Positions 4,956 through 11,633 of a stretch of DNA of 18,153 bases are shown one piece after another. The notes under the pieces were generated by a model, which worked only from the letters and a program-made list of their open reading frames with translations, searched no databases and had not been told where the DNA came from. How positions within the stretch are numbered: position 1 is the first letter of the stretch; each line of letters opens with the position of its first letter. Made by a program: the position numbers and the translations under genes. Source of the stretch: Treponema sp. (lineage in GTDB: Bacteria > Spirochaetota > Spirochaetia > Treponematales > Treponemataceae); NCBI GenBank assembly GCA_016293915.1, contig JAEDCY010000050.1, positions 1 to 18,153 of the forward strand, read 5' to 3'.

Positions 4956-6611
4956 ATGGGATATGCAAAACATCATTATGTAGAACGTGCTCTGATGGAG
5001 TTGAATTTCCGTCCGGATGATGCAGGTATTTCTGACCTTGTGATTGCATTTGCGGCTTTTGTTGCTAAAAAGCATTCTATGAGTTCTTCTGTTACTGTGG
5101 CTGAGGCTCTTGCTGGAGATGATGTTCCAGATGCTGTAAAGGGATTTATTTTTGGTGTTGGTTCTAAGTGGGCTGACCTTTCTCTTTCGAGATTTGAAAA
5201 GGTTTCGGATGAGGATATCAAAAATTATATCACTGATAAGATTGCTGAAAGAAATGAAAGAGTAGGGTATGCACACGGTGTTCAGAATCAGCCTGATACT
5301 CTGAATATTTTGAATGCATGTCTTCTTGATATTAAGGCGACAGACTCTGTTGTTGATTTTGGAACAGGCTTTGCTTCTTTCCCTATTTATGTTGCAAATA
5401 ATTATAAATATAAAAAGCTGGAAGGAATTGAAATTGATTCTAAGACCAGACTTTATGCCAGTCTGCTTGCTTATCTGTCTGGGTTTGACATTACTATTAC
5501 ACTTGGTGATGTTCTTAAGCTTTCGGATTCTGAGAAATACAACAAGATTCATGCTTTTCCGGATTTGAATTCTGAGACTGTAAATCCTTTCCTCGACAAG
5601 ATATGTGAACTTCTTTCAGATGATGGTCGCGCTGTTGTTTTTCTTGCTCAGGGATTTTTGTTTAATGAGGTTCGCGGTCATAAAGAGGAAAGACAGAAGC
5701 TTATTGATGGCGGCTTCCTTGAGGCTGTGATTGAGCTTCCAGTTGGTGTACTGCAGCCTTTTGCTGGGGTGAATACATGTCTCCTTGTTTTGTCTAAGAA
5801 TAACAAGTCGCTGCGTATGGTTGATGCGAGTGACTTCCATGAGAAGACCCGCCGTGGTGTCAGCTCTCTTACAGCTGAGGCTGCTGAAGAAATTGTTAAG
5901 TTCATGAGGCAGGATAGTGATAAATCCAGAACTCTTGATTATGAAGTAATCAAGGCTAATGATTATTGCCTGGGCTCAAGGTTGTATTTCCTTGAAGAAA
6001 AGATTTCTTTGCCTGTGGCTGATAATTATGTAAAGCTGAGTGACTTACTTGAAGACAAGTTTATGCGGGGTGCTCAGATAAAGGCTTCTGAGCTGGAGAA
6101 GCTTGAAAGCGAAGAGGATACTGGTATCTTTTATGCTTCTGCTAAGGATATTCAGGACAATCAGCTCTCTAAGGAGCTTAAGCCTCTTAAGTCTCTGGAT
6201 GAAAATCTGGAAGGGATTGTTCTTAAGGAAGAGGATATTCTGCTGGTAATGGCAATTACTGGTTCCTTAAAAGTTGCCTGTGTTGAAAAGCTTGAGGGGC
6301 GCAAAATTATTCCTGCCAGCAATATCTACATTATCCGTCTGGACAGATCTAAGATTCTGCCAATCTACTTTAAGATGCTTCTGGAGACGGAGTCGGCTAT
6401 GAAGAACTTTGATGCCTTTTCTTCGGGTACGGGCATTCGTTCTATAAGTGTGGAATATCTGAACAAGCTTCAGATTCCTCTGCCACCGCTTGAGGTGCAG
6501 AATAAAATGGTTACAAAATATAAACAGATAGAGGATGAGAGCGGGCAGTTGAAAGAACGGCTCGCGGCTCTGGCCAAGGAAAAGGGTGAAATAATAACCT
6601 CGCTCTTTTAG
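4956..6611 (+). CDS. Orphan HsdM-like / HsdS-like fusion protein, type I R-M related
   Basis: The 551-residue protein joins two parts. Residues about 100-345 follow the N6-adenine methylase fold of type I HsdM: VVDFGTGFASF (132-142) corresponds to the AdoMet motif DPACGSGGF, and a GGFLEAVIELPVGVLQPFAGVNTCLLVL segment lies at 252-279. The catalytic motif NPP(Y/F) is not present where expected (about 197-206 reads KIHAFPDLNS), so methylation is doubtful. Residues about 357-545 look like one target-recognition domain of HsdS, with the typical IPLPPLEVQNKMV (507-519) and a terminal coiled coil. No HsdR gene is nearby. TGGAGGA before the ATG sets the start. It may be a DNA-binding or regulatory relic, or part of a different system. 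Confidence 0.8.
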   Translation: MGYAKHHYVERALMELNFRPDDAGISDLVIAFAAFVAKKHSMSSSVTVAEALAGDDVPDAVKGFIFGVGSKWADLSLSRFEKVSDEDIKNYITDKIAERNERVGYAHGVQNQPDTLNILNACLLDIKATDSVVDFGTGFASFPIYVANNYKYKKLEGIEIDSKTRLYASLLAYLSGFDITITLGDVLKLSDSEKYNKIHAFPDLNSETVNPFLDKICELLSDDGRAVVFLAQGFLFNEVRGHKEERQKLIDGGFLEAVIELPVGVLQPFAGVNTCLLVLSKNNKSLRMVDASDFHEKTRRGVSSLTAEAAEEIVKFMRQDSDKSRTLDYEVIKANDYCLGSRLYFLEEKISLPVADNYVKLSDLLEDKFMRGAQIKASELEKLESEEDTGIFYASAKDIQDNQLSKELKPLKSLDENLEGIVLKEEDILLVMAITGSLKVACVEKLEGRKIIPASNIYIIRLDRSKILPIYFKMLLETESAMKNFDAFSSGTGIRSISVEYLNKLQIPLPPLEVQNKMVTKYKQIEDESGQLKERLAALAKEKGEIITSLF

Positions 6612-6702
6612 TTTGAAAAAATAAAAAAAAGAAGTCGATTTTTCTCTCAATAGTTTTTGCGTTGCCATACGGCAAGGCTAGGGGAGTCGTCGTCTCTTCA
6701 CT

Positions 6703-6739
6703 AAATCGCAATAGCCCGAAAGGCTCACAGGAGGATGGT
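6703..6739 (+). promoter_or_regulatory. Leader motif B (CGCAATA, AGCC/GGCT hairpin, AGGAGGA)
   Basis: CGCAATA is followed by a 4-bp hairpin AGCC-CGAAA-GGCT (6713-6725) and AGGAGGA just before the ATG at 6740. It matches leader motif A in order and spacing. A second small stem, TTGCC-ATAC-GGCAA, sits upstream at 6662-6675. Confidence 0.35.
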
Positions 6740-6988
6740 ATGAAAATGAAAGATGTATTTAGAGACAATTTTTCAGAATTACAGGAATTCGATCTTCAGG
6801 ATGTAGTCTCAGAAAATGTAAAGCGCTGCGTGGCTCAATCCGGCTACACGGCAGAAGAAATCAGCTATCGCGCCAATCTCTCTGTGGCAACAATCAATCG
6901 CCTCAAGGCCGGCCAGAATCTTTCTATCCACGGCATCTGTGCCCTGGCCGAAGCATTGGGTAAGGACTGGAGAGTATTCTTTGCGTAG
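6740..6988 (+). CDS. Xre-family helix-turn-helix protein (82 aa)
   Basis: The start at ATG 6740 is chosen because AGGAGGA precedes it; an upstream ATG at 6662 lies in a leader with hairpins. Residues about 33-80 form a typical Xre helix-turn-helix: TAEEISYRANLSVATINRLK, then an AGQNLSIHGICALAEALG helix pair, ending DWRVFF. The N-terminal 30 residues (DLQDVVSENVKRC) are an extra helix. It is the first gene of a tightly spaced run (10-, 12- and 27-nt gaps to the next three genes), so it may autoregulate that operon. DNA target unknown. Confidence 0.8.
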   Translation: MKMKDVFRDNFSELQEFDLQDVVSENVKRCVAQSGYTAEEISYRANLSVATINRLKAGQNLSIHGICALAEALGKDWRVFFA

Positions 6989-6998
6989 GGGGTAATTT

Positions 6999-7307
6999 AT
7001 GATTAAGTTTTTGATTGGTGTATTCATTTTATTGTTTGTAATTCCATCCGTGATTTTTTCAATCTGGGTACATTTTGAAGAAAAGAAAGCTGCAAAAAAT
7101 CGAAAGCCTCCGCGTCCTCTGACTCATGCCCAGATGATGGCTTTACTGGAACCGGATGGTATACCTGCAACAGCAGTAAAAGAAGAGCCCGCAGCAGCCC
7201 AGCCTGCTTCAAGGCCGGCTGAACCTCCCGAAGAACAGCCTGTGAGCATACAGAATGCCCCTCACGAGGTTCAGACAATCGTTATGAAAAGAGAGATTTA
7301 TTACTAA
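6999..7307 (+). CDS. Small membrane-anchored protein with Pro/Ala-rich linker
   Basis: The 102-residue product has one N-terminal hydrophobic helix (about 3-25, IKFLIGVFILLFVIPSVIFS onward). A basic stretch (EKKAAKNRKPPRP, about 29-41) follows, which by the positive-inside rule puts the C-terminal part in the cytoplasm. A Pro/Ala/Glu-rich linker (about 57-88) ends in a short VQTIVMKREIYY tail. It resembles small anchor or tether proteins but no named family. AGGGGG upstream sets the start. It is the second gene of the 6740-9563 operon, so it may tether one of its neighbours to the membrane (inference). Confidence 0.65.
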   Translation: MIKFLIGVFILLFVIPSVIFSIWVHFEEKKAAKNRKPPRPLTHAQMMALLEPDGIPATAVKEEPAAAQPASRPAEPPEEQPVSIQNAPHEVQTIVMKREIYY

Positions 7308-7319
7308 GGGGGAGTTTTT

Positions 7320-8342
7320 ATGACACAAGAAAAATATAATAGATTAATACAGGCAGCTGTGCCCTCGAAGGATGTGCGCGAGTATTGCGAGAAAATTGGC
7401 CGGACCTTTGCTCCCTATGAACTGGCAACTTTGATTTGTCAGAATACATTATTGGGCTATTCTCAGAAGGATGCTTTACTTGCAGAATTAGTTCCGGAGT
7501 TGAGGGCAGAACCTGATTCAAAAGCAAAGACCATCAACGGAGTATATAAAAATCATTATTCAAATTCTGAAGTTGCAGACGAGATAGAAGCGTATATTGA
7601 TATGGAAAAGAAGATGAAAGATTATCTTTTGAATGATTTTCCGGGATATGTTTATGAGCTTGAGTACGAGGAAATAGGTTCGTATCGGGATTTCTATAAT
7701 TGTGGTGTATTTTCTTCTATTAATATGGTCTATGAAACAATGGAAAAAGAAATCCAGGACTTCAAGGAACTCAATGCTGAAATTCTTTCTTTCAGATTAA
7801 GAAAATATAAGCTCGATGATAGAGAGAATTATGTAAATGGTAAGTTTGTGCCAGAGAAGGACAATCCAGATAAGTTTGGGCTTAATTATCTTGATTCTTC
7901 ATTTATGGGACATGAGTACTGCTTCAATCATCGTGACGGCTTTGATAATCTTCTGGTTTTGATTCCGCATCCTTTCCGCAATGGAGATATAATCCGCAGA
8001 ATCGATGATGGTTTGATGGGCGTTGTTTGTAATATTCAGAATGACGAGGTTTTCTTTGAATCTCTTCAGGTCCGCGAAAAGCGGGGAGGGGACATCACAG
8101 ATATTGGAATCCCTGCTGATTATCTGGAGGATGAGACCTTTACTTATGAACATCTTGCCTTCTTTCCAACCTTGTGTGAGAAAGTTGATGTTGCTACCTG
8201 TAAAGATAGCGATCCTAAAATCCCTTTGTTAGAAGCTTGTGCAACGGTTATGAAAGGAAATGGTTCTTTCGAATATCTTTTCCACGAATGGAACAAGTAT
8301 ATAGATGAAAGAAGAATGGAATATCATAGACATCATTACTAA
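7320..8342 (+). CDS. Hypothetical 340-aa protein
   Basis: A GGGGGAG ribosome site sets the start. I recognise no domain. What can be seen is an N-terminal helical segment (1-60), a long acidic helical region (about 85-130), a hydrophilic centre, and a compact segment at about 205-245 (DNLLVLIPHPF, then RNGDIIRRIDDGLMGVV) that looks like a small beta-barrel with a GDII turn. The C-terminus is His/Arg/Tyr-rich (RRMEYHRHHY). No membrane helix or signal peptide is present. It is the third gene in the operon with the Xre regulator, the small membrane protein and the FliM-peptide protein. Function unknown. Confidence 0.6.
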   Translation: MTQEKYNRLIQAAVPSKDVREYCEKIGRTFAPYELATLICQNTLLGYSQKDALLAELVPELRAEPDSKAKTINGVYKNHYSNSEVADEIEAYIDMEKKMKDYLLNDFPGYVYELEYEEIGSYRDFYNCGVFSSINMVYETMEKEIQDFKELNAEILSFRLRKYKLDDRENYVNGKFVPEKDNPDKFGLNYLDSSFMGHEYCFNHRDGFDNLLVLIPHPFRNGDIIRRIDDGLMGVVCNIQNDEVFFESLQVREKRGGDITDIGIPADYLEDETFTYEHLAFFPTLCEKVDVATCKDSDPKIPLLEACATVMKGNGSFEYLFHEWNKYIDERRMEYHRHHY

Positions 8343-8369
8343 TTCTTTCTATTTACCAGGAGGCTGCCC

Positions 8370-9563
8370 GTGGAAAATGCAAAGGTAATTTGTGAGACAG
8401 ATGCGGAGATACTTTTAGAGTTTGTTCGGCTAAAAGATTCTGGATTTCTTTTTAAATATGAAAAAACTGAAAATGGTCTTACTCAGAAATATGTAAATTG
8501 TAATGGAAGTATTTATGGGTCCTTTGATTCTGTGTATTTACAATCGTCTCATACAGAAGAAGGAGAATGGACTGCGTATAAAGGGGATTTTAAGCTGGAA
8601 TTTAAGGAGAATGGAAAAGAGTGTAAATCAGAAAAGATAGAAAAAAAAGATGGTAGAAACGAAGGTGGAAATGAGGTTCTTTCTCAGGATGAAATAGATC
8701 AGCTTCTTACTGCAATTGCAGAAGGAGAGGCTAATGCCCCAGAAGAAGAATATTATGAGAAAACACATGTGTTAAGATTGAACCGAAAGCATCAGGAATT
8801 TTTTGTTACAGATAAAAAGAAATATGGGCCTTATTACGCTATAGAAAATGCACAGTATAAAAATGAAGAAAACTTTCAGTTTATATGTCACAAAAGAAAG
8901 GACTTTAAAAACTGGTATTATAATATTAATGGCCAAGAAATAGGGCCTTTTCAGGGGAGCCATTTGAACTGCTATTATGATGCACAAAACCGGGCTATAG
9001 TAGATAATCTTGGGAATTATAATTTCATTTTGGTAGATGGTAAAAAGGTAAAATGCTTTAGTGGAAAATATCATTATTGTAGGATTAGCGAAGGAAATGG
9101 ACATACAATTATAATTGGAGAAGATTCTGACAATCAGATACATTTTAAGCGTGATGGTGTATTGCAGAATTTTACAGTACGTTTAATACATGATTTAGAT
9201 AATGGTGATGTTGTCTATTGCAAAAATCAGAATGATACTGAAATCTGGTTTTATAATGATAAGCAGATTTCAATTCCAGTAAAAGGAAATGATTCCACAA
9301 TTTATGAAACACTCATCTCTTATAAAAGGAAGAACATTCCTTATTTCCAGCTTAAAAATTCAGAATACAACGGCATGTTGATTGATGAATTCGACATAGG
9401 ATTCGTATTTCTGGATAATCACACTATCTGCTTCCTGCCCTGGGATATATTAACTTTTCATCGCGTAATAGAAGAATCTATACCGAATGAAAGCTATACC
9501 AGATACAGGGAAGGTAATTATCTTTCCCTCTACAACACAAATCGCCTTGCCGGCAGAGACTAA
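8370..9563 (+). CDS. Repeat protein with an internal FliM-type CheY-binding peptide
   Basis: The start is GTG 8370, supported by AGGAGG (8358-8363). Residues 104-116 read LSQDEIDQLLTAI, the hallmark N-terminal peptide of FliM/FliY that binds phosphorylated CheY. Here it lies more than 100 residues in, flanked by charged linkers (about 85-103 and 117-132). There is no FliM core or SpoA domain. The rest consists of irregular units of about 35 residues with an aromatic strand followed by G-x-x-x-GPF/GSF turns, for example near residues 50, 145 and 190. This looks like WG-type or beta-propeller repeats. The peptide sits between the first unit and the others. It ends the 6740-9563 operon. A CheY-P-binding accessory protein is a reasonable inference, and the motif itself is unmistakable. 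Confidence 0.7.
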   Translation: MENAKVICETDAEILLEFVRLKDSGFLFKYEKTENGLTQKYVNCNGSIYGSFDSVYLQSSHTEEGEWTAYKGDFKLEFKENGKECKSEKIEKKDGRNEGGNEVLSQDEIDQLLTAIAEGEANAPEEEYYEKTHVLRLNRKHQEFFVTDKKKYGPYYAIENAQYKNEENFQFICHKRKDFKNWYYNINGQEIGPFQGSHLNCYYDAQNRAIVDNLGNYNFILVDGKKVKCFSGKYHYCRISEGNGHTIIIGEDSDNQIHFKRDGVLQNFTVRLIHDLDNGDVVYCKNQNDTEIWFYNDKQISIPVKGNDSTIYETLISYKRKNIPYFQLKNSEYNGMLIDEFDIGFVFLDNHTICFLPWDILTFHRVIEESIPNESYTRYREGNYLSLYNTNRLAGRD

Positions 9564-9764
9564 TACCAGTTTGCTATTCTATGTAGGATTTCTGGTCTAC
9601 TTTTCATAATTGTAATCGCGATATAAAGAAGTTCATGACTATTACAGAAGATATCCCGAAAAATATTGAAAAATATTTGAGCATCAAGAGTACAATAAAA
9701 CTGATGGAAGAGGAGGGGTGAATTTCGATTCCGTAACAAATACTATTTTCTTTCCGATAAATTC
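9564..9764. other. Gene-free stretch with a 28-codon remnant-like frame
   Basis: No terminator hairpin is visible after the 9563 stop. A short frame from ATG 9635 to TGA 9719-9721 encodes 28 residues (MTITEDIPKNIEKYL...MEEEG). A weak AAGAAG lies 5 nt upstream. I do not call it a gene. Its last codons contain GAGGAGGGG, complementary to the C-rich loop of the downstream RNA candidate. Confidence 0.3.
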
Positions 9765-9793
9765 TTGACTTTTGCATTTTAAAGCATTACATT
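9765..9793 (+). promoter_or_regulatory. Promoter of the small RNA candidate
   Basis: TTGACT (9765-9770) and TACATT (9788-9793) are separated by exactly 17 bp. The expected start, 6-7 nt downstream, falls at the first base of the hairpin-terminator unit at 9800. Confidence 0.65.
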
Positions 9794-9799
9794 TTAAAT

Positions 9800-9853
9800 G
9801 TTCGAAAGAACAGATGTCCCCTCACATCGCATGTCGTTCTGACGTGTTTTTTT
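9800..9853 (+). ncRNA. Candidate 54-nt structured small RNA with intrinsic terminator
   Basis: Three hairpins follow each other with almost no spacer. The first is GTTC-GAAA-GAAC (9800-9811), a GNRA-type tetraloop. The second is GATGT-CCCCTC-ACATC (9813-9828), with a C-rich loop. The third is CATGTC-GTTCT-GACGTG (9830-9846, one G-U pair) followed directly by seven T (9847-9853), an intrinsic terminator. A good promoter ends 6 nt before. No reading frame fits. The exposed CCCCTC loop could pair with purine-rich Shine-Dalgarno sequences, as known for C-rich-loop sRNAs such as RsaE. Alternatively it is an attenuator leader for the 9966 gene. I know no Rfam family that matches. Confidence 0.6.
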
Positions 9854-9937
9854 AATCAATATATTTTTAATTCGCGTTTACTCAAGCTGGGAAAACTATG
9901 TCTATTTCCTTTTGGGGTAAATGTAAGCTTTAAATTG

Positions 9938-9954
9938 TTCTGCATTTTGCAGAA
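9938..9954 (+). promoter_or_regulatory. Hairpin abutting the ribosome site of the 9966 gene
   Basis: TTCTGCA-TTT-TGCAGAA is a perfect 7-bp stem with a 3-nt loop. Its 3' arm touches the AAAAGGAG ribosome site (9953-9960). It could modulate translation of the membrane protein. Confidence 0.4.
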
Positions 9955-9965
9955 AAGGAGTTATT

Positions 9966-11000
9966 ATGGGAAAGAAGAATGATGCTTCATTTGAATTTCA
10001 GACCCCGAACATGACAAAGTCGATTGACTTATGTTTAGTGTTATTTGCATTTCTTTTTTCTAAAAAGAATGCATTTAAAAATTCGGATATGGCCCTGCCA
10101 TTAAACAAATACAAAGATTTCTTCAAAATCTTATATGGTTTATCTTTGTTTGAAAAAACACGTTTTAATAAAGATGCCAAATATGAGGATTTGATAACTG
10201 CTGTAATGAACGATGAAGAATCTGAATCATTAAAAGATGAGAGTTATTTCTTTGCAGCTTTAGAAGAAGAAGTAAAAATTCATAACAAAGATTCAAAAAA
10301 ACAGATGAGAACTTTATTGTTACCTCTTAGTTGCTTCATTCTTCTGTTTGGATTAATTTACATTTTTGCAATTATCAAAACCTGGTATCTTACAAAAACA
10401 ATATCGGCGAGTGAAATATTACTTGAAGTTATTCCTTCGATGTTAATAACTGCTATTGGCATATTCTTTACGTATAAGTGTGCTATGTCATTGAAAGTTT
10501 ATTCTCATAAGGAAAAGGATCCTGTATTGAGAAATTGGTATCATGACATAGATCTTGATTATTGTTTTAATGTTCTGAATTCCGAAATGAAAAAAATCTA
10601 TAATGAAATTAATGAGAGTAAAGCCAGAACGACAGCCCTCGAAGAGATTGTGACTACAGTTAATGGCTTAAGTGAAAAAGCATCAGCTGCTATAGAGGAG
10701 CTTTCAAATAATATTGGATTAATTGTAAAACCTAAAGATGATTCTGACTATTTGGATGGGATGTTATCTGGTGGAGCGCCAATAACAATAACTCCAAAAG
10801 GACTAAGATGTTCAAGCACAATCAATACATTTGTAAAATGGATTATTGAAGAAAACTATGATGAACCTGGAAGAGTAGACTGGATAGCAGAAAATGTTAA
10901 GGATAAAAATGGGGAAAAATTGAATCGCGAGACACTGATGCAATATTTCCGGGATAATCGTGAAAAATATAGAGCAAATAAAATTATGAAGAAAACCTGA
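9966..11000 (+). CDS. Two-helix membrane protein of unknown function (344 aa)
   Basis: AAAAGGAG before the ATG sets the start. Residues 1-115 are soluble and charged. Two adjacent membrane helices follow (about 116-138 and 148-172), then a long cytoplasmic part. That part begins with a coiled-coil-like stretch (about 200-250, NSEMKKIYNEINESKAR and SEKASAAIEELSNNIG) and ends in a basic, helical, winged-helix-like segment (about 280-344). With both helices close together, the N- and C-terminal regions should lie on the same side, probably the cytoplasm. I recognise no family. It lies between the small RNA candidate and the mobilization operon, separated from the latter by a strong terminator, so it may be cargo of the mobilizable element. 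Confidence 0.6.
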   Translation: MGKKNDASFEFQTPNMTKSIDLCLVLFAFLFSKKNAFKNSDMALPLNKYKDFFKILYGLSLFEKTRFNKDAKYEDLITAVMNDEESESLKDESYFFAALEEEVKIHNKDSKKQMRTLLLPLSCFILLFGLIYIFAIIKTWYLTKTISASEILLEVIPSMLITAIGIFFTYKCAMSLKVYSHKEKDPVLRNWYHDIDLDYCFNVLNSEMKKIYNEINESKARTTALEEIVTTVNGLSEKASAAIEELSNNIGLIVKPKDDSDYLDGMLSGGAPITITPKGLRCSSTINTFVKWIIEENYDEPGRVDWIAENVKDKNGEKLNRETLMQYFRDNREKYRANKIMKKT

Positions 11001-11062
11001 TAAAAAACGGACAAACTGGATAAAATCGGGATATCTTTCTCGCTCAGATTCTATTATTTTTG

Positions 11063-11093
11063 TGGGCAGATCCTTTTGGGTCTGCCCATTTTT
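11063..11093 (+). terminator. Intrinsic terminator after the membrane protein gene
   Basis: TGGGCAGATCC-TTTT-GGGTCTGCCCA is an 11-nt-armed stem (11063-11088; one internal pair is A with G, otherwise paired) followed by TTTTT. It lies 63 nt after the stop at 11000 and just before the ribosome site of the next gene. Confidence 0.85.
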
Positions 11094-11111
11094 ATTTGTC
11101 AGGAGGATAAA

Positions 11112-11633
11112 ATGACAATAACAGAAAAAAAATTAAAACCAGTCTCATTCAGATTGCCAGACGAAATTGTCAAAGAAATGAAGAGACGAGCTGACTACCT
11201 TAAATGCTCCAAAACAGATTATGTTCGGAATCTGATTCTGAGAGATGGAGCTTCTGAGGAGTCGGCAGAATCTTTAGTTACTTTTCATCTTCAGAACTTC
11301 AACAAGAAATTAGACCATCAGAATCTCCTGCTGAATGAGTATGGCAATTTATTCCTGGAATTTATCAGACTTTATTTTAGAGGAAGAACAATTTCGAATG
11401 AGCCGAAAGCTAAGGAGAAAGCAGATCATAACATGGAATTGTTTCTCCGGAAGCATATTGTTGATCTCGCGAATGGAAAGAAAGTTTTTCTGAAGAATAT
11501 TTACGCAGAACTTTTGGATGAAGATGATTTCCCTGAAAGAGTGAAACTCAGAACTAAAGTGCGGGAAAAATTGCTTAAAGAACCTAAACAGAATCAGCCA
11601 AATGCTGTAAAGGAGGCTACAAATGAAAAATAA
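11112..11633 (+). CDS. Ribbon-helix-helix mobilization accessory protein (MobC-like)
   Basis: The start at ATG 11112 is set by AGGAGG; an upstream frame extension to 11076 runs through the terminator and is rejected. Residues about 10-45 form a ribbon-helix-helix: PVSFRLPDEIVKEMKRRADY then LKCSKTDYVRNLIL. This is typical of MobC/NikA-type relaxosome proteins, which bind oriT next to the relaxase. The remaining 130 residues are charged and helical, ending in a Lys-rich tail. The gene overlaps the relaxase gene by 11 nt, which implies translational coupling and a shared job. Family membership is by motif and context. A plain CopG-like repressor is the alternative. Confidence 0.75.
   Translation: MTITEKKLKPVSFRLPDEIVKEMKRRADYLKCSKTDYVRNLILRDGASEESAESLVTFHLQNFNKKLDHQNLLLNEYGNLFLEFIRLYFRGRTISNEPKAKEKADHNMELFLRKHIVDLANGKKVFLKNIYAELLDEDDFPERVKLRTKVREKLLKEPKQNQPNAVKEATNEK

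Noticed and set aside
5226..5238. TATCACTGATAAG within the methylase gene, resembling the palindrome family.
   Set aside because: The spacing is 1 bp instead of 5 and it lies in coding sequence; likely chance.
4860..5552. A long minus-strand frame opposite the methylase fusion gene.
   Set aside because: Low-complexity Ile/Ser/Asn/Lys composition and no ribosome site; it is a mirror of the real gene's codon pattern.
9635..9721. A 28-codon frame in the long gap before the small RNA.
   Set aside because: Weak ribosome site, no promoter seen and no family; mentioned only as part of the gap.
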